DNA of 64,000 nt from assembly GCF_036700095.1 (NCBI RefSeq), contig NZ_CP144918.1:497001-561000 (forward strand). The letters are read 5' to 3'. Origin of the DNA: Pelagerythrobacter marensis (GTDB taxonomy: Bacteria > Pseudomonadota > Alphaproteobacteria > Sphingomonadales > Sphingomonadaceae). The notes below the pieces were generated by a model. The model was given only the letters and a program-made list of their open reading frames with translations, had not been told where the DNA came from and made no database searches. Position numbers and translations under genes: made by a program. Position 1 is the stretch's first letter. Each line of letters opens with the position of its first letter. Positions 36,213 to 44,769 of the stretch are shown one piece after another.

Positions 36213-37523
36213 TCAGCCTTCGAGGATCTGCATCGACAGCGGCGGCGCGGTCAGGCTGTCCGAATCGCGCAGGAGATCGAGCGCGCGGGCAACGTTGCGC
36301 TCCGGCCCCTCGTGCGCGACCATGGCCACCAGGACTTCGCCGCCCTCTTCCTGCCTGCCCTGCTGGATCAGGCTTTCGATCGAAACGCCCGCATCGCGCA
36401 TCGCGGCGGTCAGCTCGGCCAGCACGCCCGGCCGGTCGGCGACGGTAAAGCGCAGATAGCTGCGGCCCGTGCGATGCCCGGCTTCGGCACGCGCCATCGG
36501 CACCATTTCGGCCGAGGGGATCGAGAACGGCGCGCCGATTTCCCCGCGCGCGATATCGATCAGGTCGGCAACCACCGCGCTGGCAGTCGGCCCGGCCCCG
36601 GCGCCTGCGCCCTGGAACAGCAGGCGGCCGGAGAAATTGCCTTCGGCAACGACTGCGTTGGTCGCGCCGGTGACATGCGCGAGCGGATGCCCTTTGGGCA
36701 CCAGGCACGGCTTGACCCGCTGCAACAATGCGCATGAGCCGTCGTCGCCCCGCTCCAGGTCGGCCATGCCGATCAGCCGGACGACATAGCCCAGGGTGTC
36801 GGCGCGGGCGATGTCCTCGGCCCGGATGCACGCGATCCCCTCGCACTCGACTCCGGCGAAATCGACGCGCGCGCCGAAGCCGATCGCAGCGAGGATGGCC
36901 AGCTTGTGCGCGGCGTCGGTGCCCTCGATATCGAACGCAGGATCGGCTTCGGCGAAGCCCTGCCGCTGCGCCTCCGCCAGCGTCTCGCCGAAGTCCGCGC
37001 CGCTCGTCTCCATTGTCGAGAGGATGTAGTTCGAAGTGCCGTTGAGAATCCCGTAAATGCGCTCGATCGCGTTGGCCGCAGTGCCTTCGCGCAGCGCCTT
37101 GACCACGGGGATGCCGCCGGCGACCGCCGCTTCGAACTTGAGGGCAATGCCGCCCTTCTCGGCCATTTCGGACAGCGCCTGGCCATGATGGGCGATCATG
37201 GCCTTGTTCGCCGTGACCAGCGCCTTGCCCGCGCCGAGCGCGCCGCGGGCGAGCGTCAGCGCCGGGCCGTCCGCACCGCCGACGAGTTCGACCACGACAT
37301 CGACATCGTCGCGCGCGGCCATTTCGGCCATGTCGTCGTGCCAGTCGAAGCGCGCCAGTTCGACGCCCCGGTCCTTGTCGCGATCGCGTGCGCTGACCGC
37401 CACGATCTGCAACTCGCGTCCGGCGCGGGCACGCAGCAGTGCGGCATTGGTATCGAGCAGGCGGATGACGCCTGCCCCGACGGTGCCGAGCCCGGCAAGG
37501 GCGATTCGCAGCGGCTCAGCCAT
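36213..37523 (-). CDS. hom: Homoserine dehydrogenase
   Basis: A 436-residue NAD(P)-dependent oxidoreductase that makes homoserine from aspartate semialdehyde, feeding threonine and methionine synthesis. It has an N-terminal cofactor fold (GLGTVGAGVIRLL), the dimer/active-site motif NGTSNYILSTME and the catalytic-lysine region GTDAAHKLAILA. A C-terminal ACT domain (about 350-430, RFTVADRPGVLAELTAAMRD) suggests feedback control by threonine. Full length, monofunctional (no aspartokinase domain). Confidence 0.95.
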   Translation of the reverse strand: MAEPLRIALAGLGTVGAGVIRLLDTNAALLRARAGRELQIVAVSARDRDKDRGVELARFDWHDDMAEMAARDDVDVVVELVGGADGPALTLARGALGAGKALVTANKAMIAHHGQALSEMAEKGGIALKFEAAVAGGIPVVKALREGTAANAIERIYGILNGTSNYILSTMETSGADFGETLAEAQRQGFAEADPAFDIEGTDAAHKLAILAAIGFGARVDFAGVECEGIACIRAEDIARADTLGYVVRLIGMADLERGDDGSCALLQRVKPCLVPKGHPLAHVTGATNAVVAEGNFSGRLLFQGAGAGAGPTASAVVADLIDIARGEIGAPFSIPSAEMVPMARAEAGHRTGRSYLRFTVADRPGVLAELTAAMRDAGVSIESLIQQGRQEEGGEVLVAMVAHEGPERNVARALDLLRDSDSLTAPPLSMQILEG

Positions 37524-37612
37524 CGGAGCGGTCGGTTCGTTTGGCGGGTTTCATGCCCGCGCCCCTAACGCGCCCGTGCGCGGCATGGGAGCCAGATTCG
37601 CTTGGGACGGCG

Positions 37613-38461
37613 CTAGCTGCGGTTGCGGCGGCAGGGGCCGAGGCTCTGCCGCACGAAAGCGAAATCCTCTTCCGCCTGGCTTCGGGATGCGGGATCCCGC
37701 GCGATATTGGCTTCGCTCGGCAATTCGCGCGGCAGGAAGCAGGCTATCCGATACCAGGCGAGCGTGTTGCGGGCGGGCGGGCGGGCGGCCTGGTCGACGA
37801 TCTCGGTCCAGGAAACGCCCCATACGGGGGCCATGTTGGGCCGTCGAACCACGGTGACGGAGACAGGCCCCTCGCCCTCCGTCTCGAGGAACATCTGCGT
37901 CTCCGATTCACCTGCGAGATTGCCTCGCATCGACAGGATTTCACGCACCCCGGTGACCGAAGGCGGCGCATCGGGCGCGGCAAGCTCCGCCAGAATCGGA
38001 CGCAGCCGGGCTTCGAGCGGTTCGCTCCAGCGCAGTTGCGCGGTTGGCGCGATCAGCTGGATTTCCCCCGGGCGCCCGCGCGCGCGGGCGAAAAGGACGA
38101 CCTGCTGCTTTTTCAGCTTGGGCGGATCGCCGTCCGCATCGAGCGGCACGTCGACCAGATAGCGAATCGATTCCCCGATCGGGGCGCTCCCGGCGATCAG
38201 CGAAACGGTCCGCGCCTCGATATAGAGGCGCCCGTATCCCGGCCGGACGTTGGGCGCGCGCTCCGGCTTGAGCCGCGCCTGCCGGCGAACCTCGGCGCGG
38301 ATCACCAGTTCGGCCGGATCGGCGAGATCGGCAAGATCGGCGTATGTCGGGCCGACGCCGATCGGCGCAGCCGGCTGGGCGAGGGCCGGGGAGGAGCAGG
38401 CAAGTGCGAAGCCCCCGGCGATCGCGACGCAGAACGTATTGAGAGATCGGGTATGGGTCAT
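37613..38461 (-). CDS. Secreted protein of unknown function
   Basis: A 282-residue protein with a signal peptide (about 1-28 from the ATG at 38461, ending ALA). The mature part is mostly predicted soluble with beta-strand-rich segments and no motif I recognise; a cysteine near residue 243 and one near the C-terminus (SLGPCRRNRS) could form a disulfide. It is apparently a family kept in sphingomonads. It lies 89 bases upstream of hom on the same strand. Alternative in-frame starts upstream (38491, 38524) would weaken the signal peptide. Confidence 0.7.
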   Translation of the reverse strand: MTHTRSLNTFCVAIAGGFALACSSPALAQPAAPIGVGPTYADLADLADPAELVIRAEVRRQARLKPERAPNVRPGYGRLYIEARTVSLIAGSAPIGESIRYLVDVPLDADGDPPKLKKQQVVLFARARGRPGEIQLIAPTAQLRWSEPLEARLRPILAELAAPDAPPSVTGVREILSMRGNLAGESETQMFLETEGEGPVSVTVVRRPNMAPVWGVSWTEIVDQAARPPARNTLAWYRIACFLPRELPSEANIARDPASRSQAEEDFAFVRQSLGPCRRNRS

Positions 38462-38795
38462 GAGTAATCCATTCTGATGCCGGATCGCCATTTCGTGAAC
38501 CGTTTGCCATCTCGGGCGTTCCAAGGCTTGCCGCCTGAATCGGCGGTTAACCGATAAAGCGTTTGCGCACCCCGGGTATCGAAGCTAATGAACGCGCCAG
38601 TCCGAGGCAACGATACGATAAGTGTCACGGACGGGCCCATGCTGGCCGAAGCGGCGCCTGGGTCCGATTGGCCTACGCGTCGCCGTAGCGCCGGCAGGGT
38701 GGACAATTGGGATTGCCCTCTGGCAAGGGTTTGGCTTGTCGTGAGGAGAGTCGCCGGGTCTACGCCGGCGAGAGACGATGGAGTGACGCGACTGA
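38462..38795. other. 334-base non-coding region upstream of tonB
   Basis: No gene is supported here. Two short structures lie near tonB: an inverted repeat TTGCC-CTCT-GGCAA at 38713-38726 that could be an operator, and a 7-bp hairpin (38751-38757 with 38765-38771) in the presumed leader. I do not see a convincing Fur box, although iron control of a tonB operon would be expected. Confidence 0.5.
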
Positions 38796-39467
38796 ATGGC
38801 TTACGCTGACCAACAGATGAGCGGAAACCGGGTTGTCGCCCTGATCATAGTGGCGATCATCCATGTTCTGGTCGGGTATGCGCTGATCACCGGGCTTGCC
38901 TACGAGGCGGTGTCCCAGGTGGTGGAGCGTGTGACGACGGTCGATATCGAGGAACCGCCGCCCCCCGAACCGGAAGACGAACCGCCACCGCCGCCCGAGC
39001 CCGACACGGCCCCGCCGCCGCCGGTTGCTCCGCCCCCGCCGATCAACATCGCGCCGGCTCCGCCGCCGATCCGGACGCAGCCGACGATTCCGCCGCCGGC
39101 TCCGCCCGTTCTGCGCGTGCCGCCGCCGGCTCCGCCGGCTCCGCCGCCACCCCCGCCGCCGCCGCGCGTCCAGCCCAAGTCGCCGGAACCGCGGAACAAC
39201 CCTGGCAGATGGCTGACCGATTCGGATTACCGCAGCAGCTGGATCAACCGCGAGTACAGCGGCACGGCCTCGTTCACCTTGCGCGTCGGGACCAACGGGC
39301 GGGTCGAATCCTGCTCGATCACCGGCGGTTCCGCGCCGCAGGAGCTCAAGGATGCGACGTGCGACCTGGTTCAGCGCCGCGCGCGGTTCCGTCCGGCAAC
39401 CGACGGCAACGGCAACGAAGTTGTCGGCTCGTACTCGAGCACCGTCCGCTGGCAGATCCCGAACTAG
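38796..39467 (+). CDS. tonB: TonB-family energy transducer
   Basis: A 223-residue periplasm-spanning protein that transmits proton-motive force from ExbB/ExbD to TonB-dependent outer-membrane receptors. A single N-terminal membrane helix (about 13-33) holds H23 in IIHVLVGY, the likely counterpart of the essential transmembrane histidine of TonB. A long Pro-rich spacer (about 50-132) follows, then a TonB C-terminal domain (about 138-223; NREYSGTASFTLRVGTNGRV). It is the first gene of tonB-exbB-exbD-exbD. A GGAG site is 12 bases upstream; a second ATG at 38817 would start just before the helix. Confidence 0.93.
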   Translation: MAYADQQMSGNRVVALIIVAIIHVLVGYALITGLAYEAVSQVVERVTTVDIEEPPPPEPEDEPPPPPEPDTAPPPPVAPPPPINIAPAPPPIRTQPTIPPPAPPVLRVPPPAPPAPPPPPPPPRVQPKSPEPRNNPGRWLTDSDYRSSWINREYSGTASFTLRVGTNGRVESCSITGGSAPQELKDATCDLVQRRARFRPATDGNGNEVVGSYSSTVRWQIPN

Positions 39468-39473
39468 CAATTC

Positions 39474-39502
39474 CCATGGGGCGCGCCCCGCGCGCCCCAT
39501 GG
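39474..39502. repeat. Perfect 13-bp hairpin between tonB and exbB
   Basis: A perfect inverted repeat (39474-39486 with 39490-39502) with a 3-base loop, 7 bases after the tonB stop. It has no T tract, so it looks more like an mRNA-stability or processing hairpin that sets the ratio of TonB to ExbB/ExbD than a full terminator. Confidence 0.7.
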
Positions 39503-39544
39503 TAACTCCTTCCCAATTCGCTTCTTTCTGAGAGGACTTTCGCA

Positions 39545-40348
39545 ATGCTTATCGAACTTCTTGCCGCGGCGGGTGAAGCTGCTCCGCAGAACTCCTTCGG
39601 CTTCATGGAAGCCATGAACCAGGGCGGCGTGATCGCCTGGTCGATCTTCGGCGTGCTGGTGATCATGTCGGTCGGATCGTTCTACATCCTCATTACCAAG
39701 CTGCTCGAGCAGCAGAAGATTTTCAGCCAGTACAAGGACGTGCGGACGCACTTCTGGAAGGCGGGAACGCTGCGCGAAGGCGCGACCAAGCTCGAAAAGA
39801 ACAGTGCGTGGCGCCAGCTCGTCGACGACGGTCTCGCCGCCGAAGAAGCGCACACCAAGATGACCGACAGCCTCGAGGCGCACGACTGGCTGCACGGTTC
39901 GCTCGCCCGCTCGGAAGCGACCATCAATTCCAAGCTGGCCGGCGGCCTGCCGTTCCTCGCGACGGTCGGGGCGACCGCACCGTTCGTCGGTCTTCTCGGT
40001 ACCGTCATCGGCATCTATCGCGCGCTGATCAACATCGGCATCGCCGGTTCGGCCTCGATCGACAAGGTCGCCGGCCCGGTCGGCGAGGCTCTGATCATGA
40101 CCGCCATCGGCCTTCTCGTCGCCGTTCCGGCTGTGCTCGCCTACAACTGGCTGCAGAGCCGCAACAAGCGCATCGCCGAGCTGCTCTCGGGCTTCTCGAC
40201 CGATCTGCTGGCCAATATCAACTCGAAGGGCGCGGTGAAGCCGACCGTGCTGACCAAGCCTTCGACGCAGCAGGCCGGCAAGGCCGCAGCCACCGCGCCG
40301 GCGGCAAAGCCGGCCGGAACGACCACAACCACCGCGCCGAAGCGCTGA
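39545..40348 (+). CDS. exbB: Biopolymer transporter ExbB (MotA/TolQ/ExbB proton channel)
   Basis: A 267-residue inner-membrane subunit of the TonB motor. Helices lie at about 28-52, 140-162 and 178-200. The ExbB/TolQ signature GLPFLATVGATAPFVGLLGTVIGIY is intact, and the third helix carries EALIMTAIGLLVAVPAVLAYN. It has a C-terminal Ala/Lys/Thr-rich tail (235-267) of low complexity. Starts after an AGAGGA site. It is upstream of two exbD genes in one operon. Confidence 0.95.
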   Translation: MLIELLAAAGEAAPQNSFGFMEAMNQGGVIAWSIFGVLVIMSVGSFYILITKLLEQQKIFSQYKDVRTHFWKAGTLREGATKLEKNSAWRQLVDDGLAAEEAHTKMTDSLEAHDWLHGSLARSEATINSKLAGGLPFLATVGATAPFVGLLGTVIGIYRALINIGIAGSASIDKVAGPVGEALIMTAIGLLVAVPAVLAYNWLQSRNKRIAELLSGFSTDLLANINSKGAVKPTVLTKPSTQQAGKAAATAPAAKPAGTTTTTAPKR

Positions 40349-40422
40349 TTGCGCCGTGACGCCGGGCCGGACATTTCGGCCCGGCGACGCAGGCAAATGG
40401 AATAGTTGGATAGGATATAGCC

Positions 40423-40956
40423 ATGGCGATTTCGATGGGAGGCGGCGGTCAGGAAACGCCGATGTCGGACATCAACACCACGCCGCTGGTGGACGTGATG
40501 CTGGTGCTCCTGATCATCTTCCTGATCGCGGTTCCGGTCGCGATCCAGACGATCGAGAAGCTGCGCATCCCGGTGTTCGAATCGACCGAATCGAAGGACA
40601 AGGTCGAGAACCTGCAGCTCACGGTCAGCACGACCGACGCCGCCGGGCGCAGCGCTGGCGAACCCGGGTTCGAAGGGGCCTCGCGCGAAGGCGAATGCCG
40701 CGTGTACTTCGGCAACACGACTCCGGTGGATTCGCAGGAACTTTACGACCGGGCGTTCGAGCGGCTCGATGCGATCGTCCAGCGCGCCGGCGGTGCCGAA
40801 GCGATCATGGACGACCCCGACAAGATTCCGCAAGTGCACATCCGGGGCGACGTGAACGCCCCCTGGCAGTGCATAGCCGGCACGATCTATAACGTGCAGG
40901 CGGCCGGCTATCCGACCGTCGGTTTCATCTCCAACCCGGTCGATCCGAACGGTTGA
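40423..40956 (+). CDS. exbD: Biopolymer transporter ExbD (first copy)
   Basis: A 177-residue ExbD/TolR protein. The N-terminal helix contains the essential aspartate D24 in NTTPLVDVMLVLLII. The periplasmic domain is longer than usual (an insertion around 60-95 and two cysteines, in GECRVYFG and WQCIAGT), which may form a disulfide. It works with ExbB as the proton channel that drives TonB. Located 74 bases after exbB. Confidence 0.93.
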   Translation: MAISMGGGGQETPMSDINTTPLVDVMLVLLIIFLIAVPVAIQTIEKLRIPVFESTESKDKVENLQLTVSTTDAAGRSAGEPGFEGASREGECRVYFGNTTPVDSQELYDRAFERLDAIVQRAGGAEAIMDDPDKIPQVHIRGDVNAPWQCIAGTIYNVQAAGYPTVGFISNPVDPNG

Positions 40957-40988
40957 TCGGCAAGGACAGGATTCAGGAGTAGCCCACC

Positions 40989-41435
40989 ATGGCAATGTCA
41001 GGCGGCCGCGACGACGGCTCACCGATGATGGAAATGAACACGACGCCGCTGATCGACGTCATGCTCGTGCTCCTCATCATGTTCATCATCACGATTCCGG
41101 TGGCGACCCACTCGGTCGACATCGACCTTCCGGCACCCAACCCCAATCCGCCGCCAGAAGACCAGATCGATCCGATCAAGAACAAGATCGTCATCACTCA
41201 GGCCGGCGAAATCCTGTGGAACGGCGATTCGATCGATCAGAGCGAGCTGGTCCGCAATCTGGAGATCAGCAAGACGATCGACCCCGAACCCGAACTGCAG
41301 TTCGAGCCCGAGCAGTACGCCAGCTACGACCTGTCGGTGAAAGTGCTCAACATCATCAAGGGGTCGGGCGTCAGCAAGTTCGGCTTCGTCGGCAACGAGA
41401 AGTACCGGACTTTCGGCAAGCCCGCCGGCGCCTGA
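40989..41435 (+). CDS. exbD: Biopolymer transporter ExbD (second copy)
   Basis: A 148-residue ExbD/TolR protein of standard length. The essential aspartate is D23 in NTTPLIDVMLVLLIM; the periplasmic domain ends in KGSGVSKFGFVGNEKYRTFG. It is clearly different from the first copy (no insertion, no cysteines), so the motor may contain two ExbD types. Located 32 bases after the first exbD and followed by a strong terminator. A partial third copy lies downstream. Confidence 0.93.
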   Translation: MAMSGGRDDGSPMMEMNTTPLIDVMLVLLIMFIITIPVATHSVDIDLPAPNPNPPPEDQIDPIKNKIVITQAGEILWNGDSIDQSELVRNLEISKTIDPEPELQFEPEQYASYDLSVKVLNIIKGSGVSKFGFVGNEKYRTFGKPAGA

Positions 41436-41460
41436 CGCGCCAGCATCGCACGAAATCGGG

Positions 41461-41490
41461 AAAGGGGGCGGAGCGATCCGCCCCCTTTTT
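41461..41490 (+). terminator. Rho-independent terminator of tonB-exbB-exbD-exbD
   Basis: A perfect 12-bp stem (41461-41472 with 41477-41488), a GCGA loop and five T. It begins 25 bases after the second exbD. It shares the AAAGGGG...GGAGC-ATCC design of the ompA terminator at 7163. Confidence 0.92.
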
Positions 41491-41665
41491 CGTGCCCCCA
41501 TTTTTTCGCGTCCACGGGCCTTCGGCTCGCCTGGCTGCGCCCCGCCGGTTTGGCGTTCCGGCGATGTGATGATATCCTGTCGTAAAGATCGCAGAGGGTA
41601 GAGCCGCAACGCCGGTCGACAGTGCCCCGATAGGAGAGATCAACACGACACCGCTCATCGATGTC

Positions 41666-42010
41666 ATGCTGGTCCTCCTGATCATGTTCGTGATCACGAT
41701 CCCGGTCGCCACGCATTCGGTGGAGATCGACCTGCCGCGCGAATGCAGCGACTGCCCACCCACCGATCCGATCAGGAACAAGCTTTCGATCGATGCGAGC
41801 GATCGCCTGTCCTGGAACGGAACCGGGGTGGACGAGCGACAACTGGCCGCGACGCGCGCGATGGCGGTGGAGCCGGAACTCCAGTTCGAGCCCGCGGCAC
41901 GTGCCAGCTATCGGGTTTCGGCACGCACCTTGCGCTTGATCCAGATGTCGGGGGTTTCGCGCTTCGGCTTCGTCGGCAACGAGAAATACCGCACCCTCGC
42001 TCAGCGCTGA
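41666..42010 (+). CDS. Third ExbD-like gene, N-terminally incomplete (possible pseudogene)
   Basis: 114 residues from the first usable start. The protein closely follows the second ExbD (MLVLLIMFVITIPVATHSVEIDLP; ...SGVSRFGFVGNEKYRTL). Upstream, the same frame is open back to 41573 and encodes the conserved GEINTTPLIDV, with the essential aspartate, but contains no ATG, GTG or TTG. Starting at 41666 therefore removes the functional aspartate and part of the helix. Moving one base at about 41581 would join an upstream ATG (41569) to this frame, so a frameshift is plausible. The periplasmic part carries an unusual C-x2-C (RECSDCPP). It is probably a decayed tandem duplicate lying after the operon terminator. 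Confidence 0.6.
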   Translation: MLVLLIMFVITIPVATHSVEIDLPRECSDCPPTDPIRNKLSIDASDRLSWNGTGVDERQLAATRAMAVEPELQFEPAARASYRVSARTLRLIQMSGVSRFGFVGNEKYRTLAQR

Positions 42011-42067
42011 AGCTGGAGCCGTTTCCATTGTGACGCGCCGTCCCGCTGCAGCCATGCTGAAACGACG

Positions 42068-44527
42068 TTAGGCTCCGCGTTCTTCGGCGACCGGATCGAC
42101 GCGCATGGCCTCGGCGGCGAGGGTTTCGGCCTCGATCAGCAGTTCTTCGTCCACCGCACCCTGCGGCATCGCCTCGCGGCCGATCATGGTCATCACCGGC
42201 ACGGCGAGCGGGCTGACACGATCCAGTTCGACGTGGACCAGTTGCTCGGCCGACCGTTCGAGCAGGTCGGCCAGCCTGCCGACATCGGTCAGGCGGGCGC
42301 GCGCATCGGCCCAGGCCGCTTCGAGCAGGACATGGCCCGGCTCGTACTTGCGCAGGACATCGTAGATGAGATCGGTCGAAAACGTCACTTGCTTGCCCGT
42401 CTTGCGCTTGCCGGGATGCTGCCGCTCGACCAGTCCGGCAATCACCGCCACCTCGCGGAAGGCCCGCCGTAGCAGGTGCGATTCGGTCACCCAGTCGACG
42501 AACTCGTGCGCCAGGATATCGGGCGAGAGCAGCGGGGCCGGATCGCCCACCGGCTTCAGGCCCCAGACCGCCAGCGAATAGTCGTTGGCGACGAAGCCGC
42601 CGGGCGCGAGGCCGCGATCCTCCATCCGCCGGGTGATGAGCATGCCCAGGCTCTGGTTCGCGTTCCACCCTTCGAACGTGTAATAGACGCTGTAGTGCTT
42701 GCGCGCGTGGGGGAAACTTTCGACCAGCAGCTGCCCCGGCCCCGGCAGGCGGCTGCGCCAGTCCTGCACCTCCAGCCACTCGCGCACATCGTCGGGAAAG
42801 CGCGCCCAGCCGGCGCGATCGACCAGCATTGCCCGGACACGGTCGGCCAGGTGCGTGGTCAGGGGCAGGCGCTGTCCGCCGTAGGACGGGATCGCGGCCG
42901 AGGCTTTTGCCGCCCTTACGATAACATCCATGTCCTTGAGCTGATCGACTTCCAGGCTCATGCCCGCGAAGAAGAACGTGTCGCCGGGCGAAAGCGTGGC
43001 GGCAAACCGCTCCTCCACTTTCCCGAGTTGGCGGCCATTGCGGAAACGCACGGTGAGCATTTCGGAATCGACGATGATCCCCGCGTTCATCCGGTGGCGC
43101 TGCGCCTGCTCGGGATGGGCCAGGCGCCAGGTCCCCTGCCGGTCGCGGACGATCCGCCGGAAGCGGTCGTAGGCCCGCAGGGCATAGCCGCCGTTCTCGA
43201 CGAAACCGAGCACCCTGCGCCAAATCTCCTCGTCGAGCCAGGCATAGGCAAGGCTGGACCGGATCTCGGCCAGCAAGGCCGCCTCGTCGAACGGGGCGGC
43301 ACAGGCGCAAGCCATTACGTGCTGCGCCAGCACGTCCAGCCCGCCGGGGCGAAAATCCTCGCCGTCGCGCTGCCCCTCGTCCACCGCCTCCTTGGCCGCG
43401 GTCGCCTCGAGAAATTCGAACCGGTTGCCCGGCACCAGGATCGCCCGGCTCGGCAGGTCGAGGCGATGGTTCGCGCGGCCGATGCGCTGGAGCAGCCGGC
43501 TCGATCCCTTGGGGGCGCCCATCTGCACCACACAGTCGATATCGCCCCAGTCGACCCCGAGATCGAGGCTGGCGGTCGCGACCAGCGCGCGCAGCTCGCC
43601 CCGCGCCATCGCCCCTTCGACCTTGCGCCGCGCCTCTTTCGCGAGCGAGCCGTGATGGATCCCGATCGGCAGGTTGTCCTCGTTCACGTCCCACAGGAGC
43701 TGGAAGACGAATTCCGCCAGAAAGCGGGTATTGGTGAAGATCAGCGTGGTCCGGTTGCGGCGGATCCGCTCGTAGAGTTGCGGGATGGCCCAGCGCCCGG
43801 CGTGCCCGCCCCAGGGAACGCGCTCCTCGTCGGGCAGCAGGATCTCGACGTCCGCCGGTGCGCCCGGTTCGCCCTCGACCAGGGCGACCGTCTCGACTTC
43901 CCCCCAAGGTGCCAGCCATTCGCGATAGGCTTCGGGCCGGGCAACGGTGGCCGACAGCGCCGCCCGCTGCATCTGCGGGGCCAGGGCCTGCAACCGGGTC
44001 AGCGCCAGCGCCAGCAGGTCTCCCCTTTTGCCGGTGGCGAAGGCATGGACCTCGTCGATGACCACGCGCCGCAGGCCCGCGAACATCTCCATGCTTTCGG
44101 GATAGCTGAGCAGCAGCGACAGCGATTCGGGCGTCGTCAACAGAACGTGCGGCGGGCGGCCCCGCTGGCGTCGCTTGCGATCCGCCGGAGTATCGCCGCT
44201 GCGCGTTTCGACCCGGATCGGCAGGCCGATCTCCTCGATCGGCGCCATCAGGTTGCGCTGGACATCGTGCGCCAGCGCCTTGAGCGGCGAGACGTAGAGC
44301 GTGTGGAGCCCTGCAGCCGGAACGCCCTGCCCGGCCCGGGAGGGGCAGAAATCCGCCAGTGTCGGAAGGAAACCGGCAAGCGTCTTGCCCGCTCCCGTAT
44401 CGGCGACCAGCATGGCATGACGGCCCGCGTCGGCCGCCGCCAGCATCTCCGCCTGGTGCCGCCGCACCCGCCAGTCGCGCGCGGCGAACCAGGCCTCGAT
44501 TTCGGGAGGGATCGCCGCGTCAGGCAT
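42068..44527 (-). CDS. Ligase-associated DNA damage response DEXH-box helicase (Lhr-like)
   Basis: An 819-residue superfamily 2 helicase. Walker A is ADTGAGKTLAG near residue 45, motif II is DEVH (IDEVHAFATGKRGD), motif III is SATVARPE, and motif VI is QRIGRANHR. The C-terminal ~400 residues form the Lhr-type winged-helix/DUF4011-like region. This family is usually found beside an ATP-dependent DNA ligase and a Mre11-type phosphoesterase; neither is adjacent here, so the cluster is split. The start is the ATG at 44527 (MPDAAIPPEIEAW); a TTG five codons upstream is the alternative. Confidence 0.9.
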   Translation of the reverse strand: MPDAAIPPEIEAWFAARDWRVRRHQAEMLAAADAGRHAMLVADTGAGKTLAGFLPTLADFCPSRAGQGVPAAGLHTLYVSPLKALAHDVQRNLMAPIEEIGLPIRVETRSGDTPADRKRRQRGRPPHVLLTTPESLSLLLSYPESMEMFAGLRRVVIDEVHAFATGKRGDLLALALTRLQALAPQMQRAALSATVARPEAYREWLAPWGEVETVALVEGEPGAPADVEILLPDEERVPWGGHAGRWAIPQLYERIRRNRTTLIFTNTRFLAEFVFQLLWDVNEDNLPIGIHHGSLAKEARRKVEGAMARGELRALVATASLDLGVDWGDIDCVVQMGAPKGSSRLLQRIGRANHRLDLPSRAILVPGNRFEFLEATAAKEAVDEGQRDGEDFRPGGLDVLAQHVMACACAAPFDEAALLAEIRSSLAYAWLDEEIWRRVLGFVENGGYALRAYDRFRRIVRDRQGTWRLAHPEQAQRHRMNAGIIVDSEMLTVRFRNGRQLGKVEERFAATLSPGDTFFFAGMSLEVDQLKDMDVIVRAAKASAAIPSYGGQRLPLTTHLADRVRAMLVDRAGWARFPDDVREWLEVQDWRSRLPGPGQLLVESFPHARKHYSVYYTFEGWNANQSLGMLITRRMEDRGLAPGGFVANDYSLAVWGLKPVGDPAPLLSPDILAHEFVDWVTESHLLRRAFREVAVIAGLVERQHPGKRKTGKQVTFSTDLIYDVLRKYEPGHVLLEAAWADARARLTDVGRLADLLERSAEQLVHVELDRVSPLAVPVMTMIGREAMPQGAVDEELLIEAETLAAEAMRVDPVAEERGA

Positions 44528-44769
44528 CGCGTGGACAAGCAAGGTGCATCGCGGTCACTCCAACAGATTTCTCCGGTCGGGGAAAGGTTCCGCTCCCCCG
44601 CACCCCGTCCGACGACGCGGTTGCGCTGGAACGTCCGCCATGCACGCCGAACGACGCAACGGGGCCCGGCGCCATGCGTTGATCGAATGCAACAGGGTGG
44701 CGCGGCGGAGCCGCAGGCCTCTTCGCGCCAGGGGACCTATCGATTCAGACCAGGCAGGAGAGCTTTACC
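44528..44769. other. Divergent promoter region between helicase and BON-domain genes
   Basis: A 242-base gap containing both start regions. I found no clear terminator, tRNA or riboswitch. A GGAAC at 44631 has no correctly spaced CGTT, so an EcfG promoter is not supported. The BON gene has an AGGAGAGC ribosome site at its 5' end. Confidence 0.4.
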
